A DNA stretch of 64,000 bases from JAICMB01 sp963802915 (lineage in GTDB: Bacteria > Acidobacteriota > Terriglobia > Bryobacterales > Bryobacteraceae): assembly GCA_963802915.1 (NCBI GenBank), contig CAWDKQ010000008.1:496001-560000 (forward strand). Reading direction: 5' to 3'. The translations under genes and the position numbers were made by a program. Each line of letters starts with the position of its first letter. Position 1 is the stretch's first letter. Below, piece by piece: positions 43,178 through 52,173 of this stretch. The notes beneath the pieces were generated by a model. It was not told where the DNA came from and did no database searches. It saw nothing but the letters and a program-made list of their open reading frames with translations.

Positions 43178-44128
43178 ATGCAAGTGAATCGCGAAAGCAT
43201 CAGCCATGCTTACCAGCTCATCCGTCCTCATGTTCGACGTACGCCCATTATCGAAGTGGAAGGCTCCGATTTTGGGCTCCGCGGCAGCCTGATTCTGAAG
43301 CTGGAACTGCTCCAGCATGCCGGTTCATTCAAGACCCGGGGCGCTTTTACGAACCTGCTCACACGCGATGTGCCGCCGGTCGGCGTCGTCGCGGCGTCCG
43401 GTGGCAATCATGGTGCGGCGGTCGCATTTGCCGCTATGAAGCTCGGGATTCCCGCGACGATTTTCGTCCCTACGGTTTCTTCTCCGGCTAAAATCGAGCG
43501 TATTCGCGGGTACGGCGCGAACCTCATCGTTACCGGCGATCGCTACAACGACGCGCTCAAGGCCAGCGAAGAGTGGACATCGCAAACCGGAGCGCTCCCG
43601 ATTCATGCCTACGAACAGATCGAAACATTACTCGGACAAGGCACCGTGGGACTCGAGTTCGAAGAGCAATATCCTCATCTCGACACGTTGCTCGTAGCGG
43701 TCGGCGGAGGCGGGCTCATCGGAGGAATTGCGGCCTGGTATTCCAGCCGTATTCAGATTATCGGCGTCGAGCCTGAAGCCGCGCCCACTCTCACGCGCGC
43801 TCTCGAAGCTGGCCGGCCGGTCGATGCCGAAGCGGGAGGAATTGCGGCGGACTCGCTGGCGCCCAAGCGGGTCGGCGAGCTGATGTTCCCGATTGCACAG
43901 GCGCATCTGAATCGCGTGATTCTTGTTTCGGACGAGGCGATTGTAGACGCGCAGGAGGCGCTGTGGAACGTATTGCGGATCGCCGCCGAACCCGGCGGAG
44001 CGGCCGCTCTCGCCGCGCTTCTGACGCATCAGTATGGGCCTCGCGAAGGAGAGAGGGTTGGCGTGCTCCTATGTGGCGGGAACACAACCGCGGTCGATTT
44101 CGGCAGGTCTGTCGCGCGTGGAACTTGA
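43178..44128 (+). CDS. PLP-dependent serine/threonine dehydratase-like enzyme
   Basis: 316 residues. The fold-type II PLP motif HAGSFKTRGAF carries the Schiff-base lysine. GGNHGAAVAFAAMKLGIPA binds phosphate, and VAVGGGGLIGGIAAW is the glycine-rich loop. Such enzymes deaminate Ser/Thr to 2-oxoacids and ammonia or racemise serine. No ACT regulatory domain is present, so it is the short catabolic-type form. Its end overlaps the Cas6-like gene by 11 nt, so the three genes 43178-45435 form one operon. It is cytosolic. Confidence 0.9.
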   Translation: MQVNRESISHAYQLIRPHVRRTPIIEVEGSDFGLRGSLILKLELLQHAGSFKTRGAFTNLLTRDVPPVGVVAASGGNHGAAVAFAAMKLGIPATIFVPTVSSPAKIERIRGYGANLIVTGDRYNDALKASEEWTSQTGALPIHAYEQIETLLGQGTVGLEFEEQYPHLDTLLVAVGGGGLIGGIAAWYSSRIQIIGVEPEAAPTLTRALEAGRPVDAEAGGIAADSLAPKRVGELMFPIAQAHLNRVILVSDEAIVDAQEALWNVLRIAAEPGGAAALAALLTHQYGPREGERVGVLLCGGNTTAVDFGRSVARGT

Positions 44129-45056
44129 ATTCTTTCCACTGCGTTTTTGTTTCCTGGCGCAGGATTCCATCTATTTTCCGGCGGGCAAGCCCGGCAACAT
44201 CCTGCGCGGCGCGTTCGGAACTATTTTCAAGCGCATGGCGTGTGTTCCCGAATGCATTGATGTGCACGGGTGCGATCGGCGAGCTCAATGCGCATACGCT
44301 CGCATCTTTGAGCCTGCGGCGCTGGGCTCGGGACCGAGCGGTCTGACCGATTGGCCGCGTCCGTTCGTATTTCGCGCGTCCCATCTCGACGGTTCCACCA
44401 TCGCACCGGACGTGCCGTTCCACTTCGACCTGAACGTGTTCGATGTGCGCGATCCATCTGTCGCGTATTTCGTTCAAACATTTTCCGAACTGGCTCGCGA
44501 AGGACTCGGTCCGCGCCGGGGACGCGCGCAGCTTGAATCGGTGTCGCAGCTCGATCTCGGCGGAAAGCCCACAGTGGAACTAAAGCGCATTTCCAAGCCG
44601 GTCTCCCTTTCACTCGCAGCCGCTGAGCATCCCGTTCACTCGATTCGAGTCGATTACCTGACTCCGACCGAATTGAAGAGCGGCCATCAGCTCGCAACGC
44701 GTCCGGAATTTCCAATTCTGTTCGCTCGGATCCGCGACCGCATCAGCACGCTTAGAACTCTCTACGGCCCCGGTCCGCTCGATATCGATTTCAAAGCTAT
44801 GGGCGATCGAGCGGCGTCCGTGCGAATGACGCAATGCGATCTGCGCCAGGTCGACGTTAGCCGCCGTAGCTCCCGGACGGGACAGACACATTCACTCGGC
44901 GGCTTCGTCGGATCGGCGGTTTACGAAGGCGATCTCGCCGAGTTCCTGCCATTTCTGAAAGCCGCTTACTGGACCGGCGTTGGACGCCAGACCGTGTGGG
45001 GCAAAGGCGAAATCCGCACATGGGAGAATGTCGGCGATGGCCCATCCCATCTATAG
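44118..45056 (+). CDS. cas6: Cas6-like RAMP endoribonuclease, solitary
   Basis: 312 residues from GTG 44118. The start ELEFFPLRFCFLAQDSIYFP and ILRGAFGTIFKRM fit the N-terminal ferredoxin-like RAMP fold. Cys42, 46, 52 and 58 form a CVPEC...C...C group seen in this Cas6 branch, then YARIFEP and FVFRASHLDG follow. The C-terminal ferredoxin has LSLGG-like strands and ends AAYWTGVGRQTVWGKGEIR, the Gly-rich loop diagnostic of Cas6. Cas6 cuts CRISPR precursor RNA. No other cas gene or repeat array is in the window, so the substrate here is open. It overlaps genes on both sides. Confidence 0.85.
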   Translation: MELEFFPLRFCFLAQDSIYFPAGKPGNILRGAFGTIFKRMACVPECIDVHGCDRRAQCAYARIFEPAALGSGPSGLTDWPRPFVFRASHLDGSTIAPDVPFHFDLNVFDVRDPSVAYFVQTFSELAREGLGPRRGRAQLESVSQLDLGGKPTVELKRISKPVSLSLAAAEHPVHSIRVDYLTPTELKSGHQLATRPEFPILFARIRDRISTLRTLYGPGPLDIDFKAMGDRAASVRMTQCDLRQVDVSRRSSRTGQTHSLGGFVGSAVYEGDLAEFLPFLKAAYWTGVGRQTVWGKGEIRTWENVGDGPSHL

Positions 45057-45435
45057 CGATACTTTTCTGGATCATTTCCAAAACCCCAGAAACGTAGGTG
45101 AGCTTGCGCCTCCAGCGATCACGGTCGAAGTGATGAACCCGGTTTGCGGGGACATTCTGAAGTTGTCGGCTCGCTTCGAGAATGATTTTGTGGCCGACGT
45201 GGCCTACAAAGCACGCGGCTGCACAGCGTCCTTAGCGGCCGGCTCGGCGTTGACGGAGTGGATGCGCGATAAGTCGCGAGCCGAGTTGGCGGCACTCAAG
45301 CCCGCCGCCATCGATGAAGCCGTTGGAGGTCTGATTCCGGAATCGAAGCACGTCGCGATTCTATGCGTGGATGCGGTCAAGAAGCTCCTCACTTCGTCAT
45401 CCCCGCAGCCAACGACGCCTCGTACAGTTTCTTAA
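45037..45435 (+). CDS. NifU/IscU-like iron-sulfur scaffold protein
   Basis: 132 residues from ATG 45037 (GGGAG about 10 nt upstream); ATG 45028 is possible. It carries the scaffold Cys set: NPVCGD, KARGCTAS, and CVDAVKK, with DHFQNPRNVGEL near the start. These three Cys hold a nascent Fe-S cluster. The length matches IscU/SufU rather than full NifU. It overlaps the Cas6-like gene by 20 nt and ends inside the ligase gene on the opposite strand (47 nt overlap). No iscS or hscBA neighbours are seen. Confidence 0.88.
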   Translation: MAHPIYSDTFLDHFQNPRNVGELAPPAITVEVMNPVCGDILKLSARFENDFVADVAYKARGCTASLAAGSALTEWMRDKSRAELAALKPAAIDEAVGGLIPESKHVAILCVDAVKKLLTSSSPQPTTPRTVS

Positions 45436-47044
45436 CCCGCTCCACATCGTCGACATCCTCCGGCTTCTTGTCCTGCCGCCATCGCACGATGCGTGGGAAT
45501 CGCAGCGCGTAACCGCTCTTGTGACGCGGGCTTTTTTGAATGCCATCGAACGCCACTTCCAGCACGATCTCCGGCCGAACCAAGAGAACATGCCCATACC
45601 GCTCGATTGTGGCTGCTCGCAGCAGTCGTGTCAATTCGCGAATCTCGACGTCGGTGAGCCCTGAATAAGCCTTGCCGACGTTGAGGAACCGATCCCCGGA
45701 GCGTACCGCGAACGTGTAATCCGACAACACTGTGGCGCGCTTTCCATGGCCCTGTTCGGCCGCCGTGATCACGACATCGAGCGTTCCGTACGGCCGCTTG
45801 ACCTTGTACCAAGTCCCGCTGCGGCGTCCCGGTTCATACGGGCTCTGACGCCGCTTCAATACCAGCCCTTCATTGGCGCTCGACCGCGCCTCAGCGAACA
45901 GCCGGTCGACATCGTCGATCAGAGCGGCTGAAAACTGCGGCGAGACAAGCAGCGGCGCTTCCAAACCCGCAAATGTCTGCTCCAGGATCGCGCGGCGATC
46001 TTCGATGGGCCGGTCGAGCAGCAGTTCTCCATCTCGATACAGGACGTCGTATGCCATAAACGCAACGGGCGCTTCGGTGATCATCTTCGGCGCCACTTTC
46101 TTTCGTGCGAGCCGCTGCTGCAACACCGCGAACGGCATCGCGCGGCCATCGCGCCACGCCAGGATCTCGCCATCCAGAACGACGCTTCCGCCGATCTGCC
46201 GAAAAGCCGCTTCCAGTTCCGGAAACGATCGTGTCACTTCGTCCATCCCGCGTGTATAGATCATCACGCGGCCATTGTCGATGTGAACCTGCGAGCGGAT
46301 GCCATCGAACTTGTGCTCGACAATATAGTTCTCTGGGTCCGGCAAATCCGCAAGACTTTCGAGCGGCTTGGCCAACATGAAATCCATGGGATGAAACAGC
46401 CGCGCCTCAATGTGATGGAGCTCTCCGCGCCGTGCAGCCAATGCGACTTTCCCCAGATCGCCGAGCCGGTTGTTCGCCTGCTTCACCTCTTCGAGCGAAG
46501 CTCCAGTAGCCGCGGCGACGGCCTCCTCCACCATCTTGGCCTGCAATCCGATTCGCAGGCTTCCACTGATCACCTTGATGAAATACTTCATGGTCAGCGG
46601 CCGATAGGACGCAAGTGTCTGCCGCAATATCTCGATCTTTTCCACCGTGCGCCTGCAATGATAAAGCCGCGTGTAAATCTCTTCTGCCTGCGCCAGAGTG
46701 AGCGGCAGATTCTCCGTGTGACCCGGCAACAGAAGACCAATTGTCTCGCCTGTATCGCCGATCTCTTCGTGACACCTTCCGATCACCCAATCGTCGAAAC
46801 CGGTCACAGCCTTGTACGCTTCACGCAGCGTCGCGTAGCCAACCGACAGCGTTCGCTTATCGTCATCGGCAAACAGCTTTGTCGGTGACGACGAACTAAT
46901 GATCGGACCGCAGCACAGCAAATGAACCGCACGAGCCAGGTCTATGTCGTCCAGAGACTTCAGATACTCGGCGACAATCGACACCTTGCGCAACCGGCTT
47001 CCGTATCGCACCACTTGCTCGCAAACTTCGGCCAGCTTGTCCAT
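45389..47044 (-). CDS. ATP-dependent DNA ligase (ligase-associated repair cluster type)
   Basis: 551 residues. The N-terminal DNA-binding helical region is followed by the nucleotidyltransferase core: EHKFDGIRSQVHIDNGRVM with the AMP-binding Lys, VVLDGEILAWRDGRAMPF, MAYDVLYRDGELL, SANEGLVLKRRQSPYEPGRRSGTWYKVKRPY. The OB domain includes LDVVITAAEQGHGKRATVL, EIVLEVAFDGIQKSPRHKSGYALRFPR. It seals nicks with ATP and pairs with the upstream MBL exonuclease, whose stop overlaps its start as TGATG. The pair belongs to a known damage-response cluster with an Lhr helicase and a phosphoesterase, neither present here. Confidence 0.93.
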   Translation of the reverse strand: MDKLAEVCEQVVRYGSRLRKVSIVAEYLKSLDDIDLARAVHLLCCGPIISSSSPTKLFADDDKRTLSVGYATLREAYKAVTGFDDWVIGRCHEEIGDTGETIGLLLPGHTENLPLTLAQAEEIYTRLYHCRRTVEKIEILRQTLASYRPLTMKYFIKVISGSLRIGLQAKMVEEAVAAATGASLEEVKQANNRLGDLGKVALAARRGELHHIEARLFHPMDFMLAKPLESLADLPDPENYIVEHKFDGIRSQVHIDNGRVMIYTRGMDEVTRSFPELEAAFRQIGGSVVLDGEILAWRDGRAMPFAVLQQRLARKKVAPKMITEAPVAFMAYDVLYRDGELLLDRPIEDRRAILEQTFAGLEAPLLVSPQFSAALIDDVDRLFAEARSSANEGLVLKRRQSPYEPGRRSGTWYKVKRPYGTLDVVITAAEQGHGKRATVLSDYTFAVRSGDRFLNVGKAYSGLTDVEIRELTRLLRAATIERYGHVLLVRPEIVLEVAFDGIQKSPRHKSGYALRFPRIVRWRQDKKPEDVDDVERVKKLYEASLAAGMTK

Positions 47045-48018
47045 CAGCCCTCGGGGACCTCGCCGCTCACTGCCCGCGCACTCAACTCCCGAGACGCCCG
47101 GGCCTCAATTCCGCGTTGCATCAAAATATGCGCGAACAAATCCGCGTAACCATGCACGACGTCCACTTCGCGCGCGCCGCTTCGCGTGACGATCTCGATG
47201 AGTTCCTCGAAGTCCGCATGATCTGAATAAGGAATCAACTCCTCAGCGCCCACGCGAGCCCGCGCATTGTCGAGCGCCGCCCAACCCGACACATAAGCCA
47301 GCCGATATGATTTATCTCCAGCCTCCAGAAAACTCCGAAAACCTGGAACTGTGACCAGGGCTTTCCCTTCGGTTTCGCCCACCTTATAAGGCGTCCAGCC
47401 AGGAAACGCGTAGCCATTCGATTCGTAAAGCGGAATGAAACGGGCAATGGAGCCATGCACCGAAACTGGGATACCGGCTTCGCACAACACATGCACGATC
47501 TCCTGCCCGCGGCCGATCGGGTACCCGATGAATGCCGGCATGATCCCCGCCGACAAAGACTCACGCGCAAACGCGACGATACGGTTCCGCGCTTCTTCGC
47601 GACTGAGGAAATGATAGATCGGAAGCCCGAATGTCGACTCAACGATGAGCCGGTCGCATTCGACAATTTCCGTGTCTTGCCCGCAGATCGGCGGACGGAA
47701 TTTGAGATCGCCGGTATATACGACACGCTCGCCGCGATATTCAATCAGAAGCTGCGCCGAGCCTAGAATTTGGCTCGCGGGATAAGCCGTTAACTGCGCG
47801 CCATTGTGTTCCCATGGAACGCGATAATCAACCGCGCAGCCGTTTTCAGCGCGATAAAACTCCAGGGTATTCGCGGTCGCATAGACGAGGCCATGCAGCC
47901 CCTGCGCATGGTCGCTGTGTCCGTGCGAAACCCACACAGCTTCGCAATCTTCGGTACGATCGAGCCACAACCGGATCTCCGGAAGATAGATTCCCTGAGG
48001 GTGGAACTCGATCTCCAC
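47044..48018 (-). CDS. Metallo-beta-lactamase-fold exonuclease, ligase-associated
   Basis: 324 residues from GTG 48018. The metal site is HGHSDHAQG (HxHxDH) followed by YTGDLKFRP and later VHGYAD/SDHADF. GTG-initiated, with opening EFHPQGIYLPEIRLWLD and a beta-CASP-like middle (FIGYPIGRGQEIVHVL, YPASQILGSAQLLIEYRGERVVYTGD). This is the SNM1/CPSF-like family that processes DNA ends before ligation. It overlaps the ligase gene by one base and diverges from the membrane protein gene at 48058. Confidence 0.9.
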   Translation of the reverse strand: MEIEFHPQGIYLPEIRLWLDRTEDCEAVWVSHGHSDHAQGLHGLVYATANTLEFYRAENGCAVDYRVPWEHNGAQLTAYPASQILGSAQLLIEYRGERVVYTGDLKFRPPICGQDTEIVECDRLIVESTFGLPIYHFLSREEARNRIVAFARESLSAGIMPAFIGYPIGRGQEIVHVLCEAGIPVSVHGSIARFIPLYESNGYAFPGWTPYKVGETEGKALVTVPGFRSFLEAGDKSYRLAYVSGWAALDNARARVGAEELIPYSDHADFEELIEIVTRSGAREVDVVHGYADLFAHILMQRGIEARASRELSARAVSGEVPEG

Positions 48019-48057
48019 ACTCTAGACTTACCACGCGCATGGTACCTTCGCCTTTTC

Positions 48058-50070
48058 ATGCTTCTTTATGCGGCGACTATCTTCCTGAGCGCCTTTTTGC
48101 TCTTCGAAGTGCAGCCGATTATCGCGAAAATGATCTTGCCCTGGTTCGGCGGATCGGCCGCGGTCTGGACCACCGCGCTCATGTTTTTTCAGATCACGCT
48201 GCTGGCCGGCTACGTTTATGCGTACGGCACGACGCGCTATCTCAGGCCTCGAACACAGGCCGTGCTCCACGTGGGCCTGCTCGGCCTGAGCTTGTTCCTT
48301 CTCCCGATCGTTCCTTCGCCGGCCTGGAGAACGATTTCGACTGCCGACCCAACCCTGCGCATCGTTTTGCTGCTCAGCGCCGCCGTTGGCCTGCCGTACT
48401 TCATGCTCTCCACTACCGGGCCGCTGCTTCAAGCCTGGTACGCCGCATCGCGACCGGCTTCTACGCCATACCGCCTTTTCGCAGTGTCCAACGCCGGATC
48501 GATGCTCGCGCTTATCAGTTTTCCAATCGCTGTGGAACCATTTCTGCACAGCCGCGTGCAGGCCATAACATGGTCGGCTTGTTATGCGATATTTGCGATC
48601 GCCGCCGCGTTGTTAGCTCTCGGTGCATCAAAGCATGAAAGAGCGTTACCAGCCGAAAGCGCGGACGAGAGACCTTCGCGCACTACCCAGGCTTACTGGA
48701 TTGCCCTGCCTGCCTGCGCGTCGGCGCTGCTGCTGGCCATTACGAACCACCTCACTCAAAACGTCGCGCCGGTCCCATTTCTTTGGGTGCTCACGCTCGC
48801 CCTCTACCTCCTGACGTTTATCCTTTGTTTCGAAAGCGACCGCACGTACCAGCGCGTAGTCTTCCTCCCTCTGCTAGCAATCGCGCTCGCAGGAATGTCG
48901 TATGGCCTCTACTACCAATACGGAAATTTGAGCATCTATTGGGCGCTGCCGCTTTACGCCGGCGGGCTCTTCGTCTGCGCAATGGTTTGCCACGGCGAGC
49001 TCTCCCGGTTGCGCCCGCATCCGAGATACCTGACGAGTTTCTATCTCATGCTCGCTCTCGGAGGCGCTCTAGGCGGCTTGTTCGTGGCCGTGATCGCCCC
49101 GCGTGTCTTTCACTCCTACATCGAATTCCCGCTCTCCATGCTCTTCTGTGCCGCGCTTGCCGTTTCGCTGCTGTGGACACAAATGCATCGCCAGGGGCTC
49201 CGAATCGCGGCGATAGCGCTCGTGCTGGCGCTCGCCGGCTATTTAGGTGTTAATGAATTCATCGACGAACATCGCTATCTCGCCGCGGAACGCAACTTCT
49301 ACGGCTTGCTTCGAGTGACCACCGAACTCGAACCGGATGAGCATACGCCGATGGTCAAACTGATGAACGGAACCATTCTCCACGGCCAACAATTGCGGGA
49401 TCCCAAGCGACGCAGTCAGGCGACAAGCTACTACGGCCCCAAGTCCGGCGTCGGCCGCGTGATCAAATTGCTTCAACAAAAGGAACATCTCCGTGTAGGC
49501 GTCATCGGACTCGGAGCTGGCGTTCTCGCGTCCTATTGCAGGTCCGGCGACGCCTACCGATACTATGAACTCAACCCGCTCGACATCGAACTCGCGCAAA
49601 GCTATTTCACTTTCCTGCGCGATTGCCCAGGAGATTGTTTGATTCTTCAAGGCGATGCCCGACTCACGCTCGAACGCCAGGCGCCGCAGAACTTCGACCT
49701 GCTCGCGGTCGATGCCTTTTCGAGCGATTCCATCCCCATTCATCTGCTGACGCGCGAAGCCTTCGAACTCTACTTCCGCCACCTCGCGCCGCATGGAATC
49801 CTCGCCGTTCATGTCACCAACAGGTATCTCGACCTGGTGCCCATCGTCGCGCGCAACAGCCAGGAACTACATCGCCCCGCCTATCAGGTGATCGATCGGG
49901 GAGCGGATGCGGATTATCTCGCCGCCACGGACTGGATGCTCGTCGGACCCGACACGCACATGTTTGTCCTGCTCGGTTTCGACGGCGCTTCCATTGTTCA
50001 GCGTGGCGCGCCCAAACGTCTGCGCACCTGGACGGACGATTACAGCAATCTATACGAGGTCTTGAAGTGA
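48058..50070 (+). CDS. Membrane protein fused to spermidine-synthase-like domain
   Basis: 670 residues from ATG 48058 (longer frames run into the divergent gene). The first ~430 residues contain about ten hydrophobic helices (YAATIFLSAFLLFEVQPIIAKMILPWFGGSAAVW, FYLMLALGGALGGLFVAVIAP). A Rossmann domain like spermidine synthase follows (LRVGVIGLGAGVLASYCR, YRYYELNPLDIELA, LILQGDARLTLE, FDLLAVDAFSSDSIPIHLLTREAFELY). The family is often listed as fused MFS/spermidine synthase, and the polyamine reaction is not proven for it. It sits 7 nt upstream of the MFS gene. Confidence 0.85.
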   Translation: MLLYAATIFLSAFLLFEVQPIIAKMILPWFGGSAAVWTTALMFFQITLLAGYVYAYGTTRYLRPRTQAVLHVGLLGLSLFLLPIVPSPAWRTISTADPTLRIVLLLSAAVGLPYFMLSTTGPLLQAWYAASRPASTPYRLFAVSNAGSMLALISFPIAVEPFLHSRVQAITWSACYAIFAIAAALLALGASKHERALPAESADERPSRTTQAYWIALPACASALLLAITNHLTQNVAPVPFLWVLTLALYLLTFILCFESDRTYQRVVFLPLLAIALAGMSYGLYYQYGNLSIYWALPLYAGGLFVCAMVCHGELSRLRPHPRYLTSFYLMLALGGALGGLFVAVIAPRVFHSYIEFPLSMLFCAALAVSLLWTQMHRQGLRIAAIALVLALAGYLGVNEFIDEHRYLAAERNFYGLLRVTTELEPDEHTPMVKLMNGTILHGQQLRDPKRRSQATSYYGPKSGVGRVIKLLQQKEHLRVGVIGLGAGVLASYCRSGDAYRYYELNPLDIELAQSYFTFLRDCPGDCLILQGDARLTLERQAPQNFDLLAVDAFSSDSIPIHLLTREAFELYFRHLAPHGILAVHVTNRYLDLVPIVARNSQELHRPAYQVIDRGADADYLAATDWMLVGPDTHMFVLLGFDGASIVQRGAPKRLRTWTDDYSNLYEVLK

Positions 50071-50077
50071 AGCTCTT

Positions 50078-51349
50078 ATGAAAAATCTCCTGCGCGGACG
50101 GGTGCGTTGGGCCCTCATTTTCTGGATGTTCGTAATGAGCGCCATCGCCTATCTCGACCGCGTCAACATCTCCATCGCGGGAAGCGCGATCGCTCGCGAT
50201 TTTCATCTCGACAACGTCCACCTCGGCTGGGTCTTCAGCTCATTTGTGCTTGGATACGCTTTGTTCCAGGCGCCCGGCGGACGTTTGGCCGACCGCTTCG
50301 GACCGCGCCGCATCGTCGCGCTCGGCGTCATCTGGTGGGGCGTCTTCACCGCGCTCAGTGCTTCCGTGCCCGCTATGGACGGTGTGCTGTGGGTCATGAT
50401 CGGCGTTCGATTCGCGCTCGGCATGGGCGAAGCGGTCGTCTATCCCGCGTCCAATCGTCTCGTCGCGAAGTGGATTCCATCGAACGAGCGCGGTATCGCG
50501 AACGGGCTGATCTTTACGGGAGTCGGAGCGGGCGCGGCCGTCACGCCTCCGATCATCCGCTACATTCTCGAAAACTACGGCTGGCGCTGGTCGTTCTGGT
50601 TCAGCGCGGTTGTTGGTCTACTCGCCGGATTAATCTGGTATCTCATTGCGCGCGACATCCCCGAGGAGCATCCCTGGGTAGATCGTCAAGAGCGCGAGCT
50701 GATCGAAGCCGGCCTGCCGCAAGCGCCGGAACAGCACGACTCGCACAAGACCCTCCCCTGGTCGGCCATCTTCCTAAACAAGGACCTGCTCGCCATGACC
50801 GCGAGCTATTTCGCGTATGGCTACGCCGCCTATATTTTCTTCACCTGGTTCTTTATCTACCTGAGCACCGTGCGCGGTCTCAACCTGAAGACCAGTTCCT
50901 ATTACGCGATGCTGCCGTTCGCGGCGATGGCCATCGGCTCGTTGCTGGGAGGCTATCTCAGCGATCGCCTCACGGAACGCTATGGCAAACGAATAGGCCG
51001 TTGCGGAATCGCGGTGATCGGTATCGGACTGGCAGCCGTATTTATCGCCCTAGGGACGCAGGTAGCAAGCGCACAGCTTGCCAGCATCGTCCTCGCCGGA
51101 GGAGCGGGAGCACTTTATCTTTCGCAAAGCTCGTTCTGGTCCGTAACAGCCGACTTGGCGGGCTCGTCAGCCGGATCCGTATCGGGAGTGATGAACATGG
51201 GCGGCCAGATGGGAGGAGTAATAACAGCCTCGTTGAGCCCCTGGATCGCCGGCCGCTTCGGTTGGACCGCATCGTTCCTGACCGCCGCGGCACTCTGCGC
51301 CATAGGATCGGCAGCGTGGTTTTTGGTAAATCCGGAAAAGAAGTTCTAA
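50078..51349 (+). CDS. MFS transporter, ACS (anion:cation symporter)-like
   Basis: 423 residues with twelve helices. The start WALIFWMFVMSAIAYLDRVNISIAG, GRLADRFGPRRIV (loop 2-3 motif), GMGEAVVYPASNRLVAKWIPSNERG and the ACS-like middle loop with WVDRQERELIEAGL fit the ACS family that imports hexuronates, glucarate, galactonate or similar acids with protons. The substrate cannot be read. The 7-nt gap to the previous gene suggests cotranscription. Another full-length frame on the same strand in this interval is a shadow. Confidence 0.88.
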   Translation: MKNLLRGRVRWALIFWMFVMSAIAYLDRVNISIAGSAIARDFHLDNVHLGWVFSSFVLGYALFQAPGGRLADRFGPRRIVALGVIWWGVFTALSASVPAMDGVLWVMIGVRFALGMGEAVVYPASNRLVAKWIPSNERGIANGLIFTGVGAGAAVTPPIIRYILENYGWRWSFWFSAVVGLLAGLIWYLIARDIPEEHPWVDRQERELIEAGLPQAPEQHDSHKTLPWSAIFLNKDLLAMTASYFAYGYAAYIFFTWFFIYLSTVRGLNLKTSSYYAMLPFAAMAIGSLLGGYLSDRLTERYGKRIGRCGIAVIGIGLAAVFIALGTQVASAQLASIVLAGGAGALYLSQSSFWSVTADLAGSSAGSVSGVMNMGGQMGGVITASLSPWIAGRFGWTASFLTAAALCAIGSAAWFLVNPEKKF

Positions 51350-51436
51350 GTTCAAGGTTCCGTTTCTCGAGACGTTGAACTTCGAACGTAGAACGTAGAA
51401 CGTAGAACGTAGAACTTCGAACGTAGAACGTAGAAC
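51342..51436. repeat. Heptamer repeat array between convergent genes
   Basis: GAACGTA is repeated four times from 51384, then GAAC, TTC, then GAACGTA twice more, then GAAC, ending at 51436. To its left (51342-51362) degenerate AAGTTCT/AAGTTCA/AGGTTCC heptamers have the opposite sense. GTTC on the left and GAAC on the right can pair, so this may be a bidirectional terminator or a slippage-prone repeat. Confidence 0.75.
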
Positions 51437-51442
51437 TGTAGA

Positions 51443-51670
51443 CTACTTTCTCGCTCCCCGTTGCGGCGACTTCACGCGCGACTGGTGCAACTTCGTGCGC
51501 TTCCGCTTCGGCTTGTGAACGATAAACGTGCCGCTAGCGATGTACTCGGCCTGCCATAAGTTCTCTTTCGACGGCGCCTTCGCCCCCGCAGCCGCGGCAA
51601 TCTTCCCCGCGGTCGCCCCAATTGCTTTCGCCGCGCCCACTAAAACTCCACTTTTTGCTTCATCAGCCAT
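51443..51670 (-). CDS. Small basic protein, hypothetical
   Basis: 75 residues. The Ala/Gly-rich N-terminus (GVLVGAAKAIGATAGKIAAAAGAK) may be a helix. The C-terminus is Lys/Arg-rich (KPKRKRTKLHQSRVKSPQRGARK). The middle WQAEYIASGTFIVHK is strand-like. The basic tail suggests nucleic-acid or nucleoid binding, but I recognise no family. It converges with the MFS gene across the heptamer repeats. Confidence 0.55.
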   Translation of the reverse strand: MADEAKSGVLVGAAKAIGATAGKIAAAAGAKAPSKENLWQAEYIASGTFIVHKPKRKRTKLHQSRVKSPQRGARK

Positions 51671-51693
51671 ATCTTTCCCATTGTGACATGAGA

Positions 51694-52173
51694 TCAGAGT
51701 CGGGCGAGGGCTAACTTTGCGATCTTCTTCACTGCCCCCGATACACGTTCCGCATGCCCGAAACCGAGCACCGAGACCAGAAGAAAATCGTGGTCGCCGC
51801 GAAGGACATTGAGCTGTGTCCCCGCCGTGTCCATGTCCAGGAAGAACGCCCGCGTTCCGATCCCGCTCACATCGCGCAGTTTCGCGTGCGGTAGCGCTTC
51901 ATGAATGGATTTGATCTCCGCGTCCAAATCCAGCTTCACAGGCGAATGGCGCAGCGCGATGGTGACATGCCCACCGTCCGAAACAAAATCGCAAGTTGAC
52001 CCGGCGATGTCCTTTTCTTCTTTACCACTGCCCACCGCGGCGCCGACCACCTGCCCGATCTCGGCCGCGGATACGGCCTCGCAAGCCGTCACGGTCTTGA
52101 AGGCTGCCGGGAATCTTGAGGGTTGCAAGGAAGCGTGGACCGACAGCAACGAAAAAAACACCAACAACGGCAT
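51694..52173 (-). CDS. Small secreted hypothetical protein
   Basis: 159 residues with signal peptide MPLLVFFSLLSVHASLQ. The mature part reads ACEAVSAAEIGQVVGAAVG, GSTCDFVSDGGHVTIALRHS and GIGTRAFFLDMD, a pattern like DUF3558-type lipoproteins: a Cys pair around an 'E-[IV]-G-x-x-[LV]-G' helix. I am not sure of the family. It is probably periplasmic. It lies between the small basic protein gene and mfd on the same strand. Confidence 0.6.
   Translation of the reverse strand: MPLLVFFSLLSVHASLQPSRFPAAFKTVTACEAVSAAEIGQVVGAAVGSGKEEKDIAGSTCDFVSDGGHVTIALRHSPVKLDLDAEIKSIHEALPHAKLRDVSGIGTRAFFLDMDTAGTQLNVLRGDHDFLLVSVLGFGHAERVSGAVKKIAKLALARL

Noticed and set aside
47806..48057. Longer start for the membrane spermidine-synthase-like gene
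   Set aside because: It would run through the divergent exonuclease gene and the extra sequence lacks helices; ATG 48058 precedes the first helix directly.
50107..51378. Second 423-residue plus-strand frame over the MFS gene
   Set aside because: Arg/His-rich shadow of the transporter frame without helices or motifs.
51384..51436. CRISPR array or phage attachment array
   Set aside because: Seven-base tandem units without spacers do not fit either.
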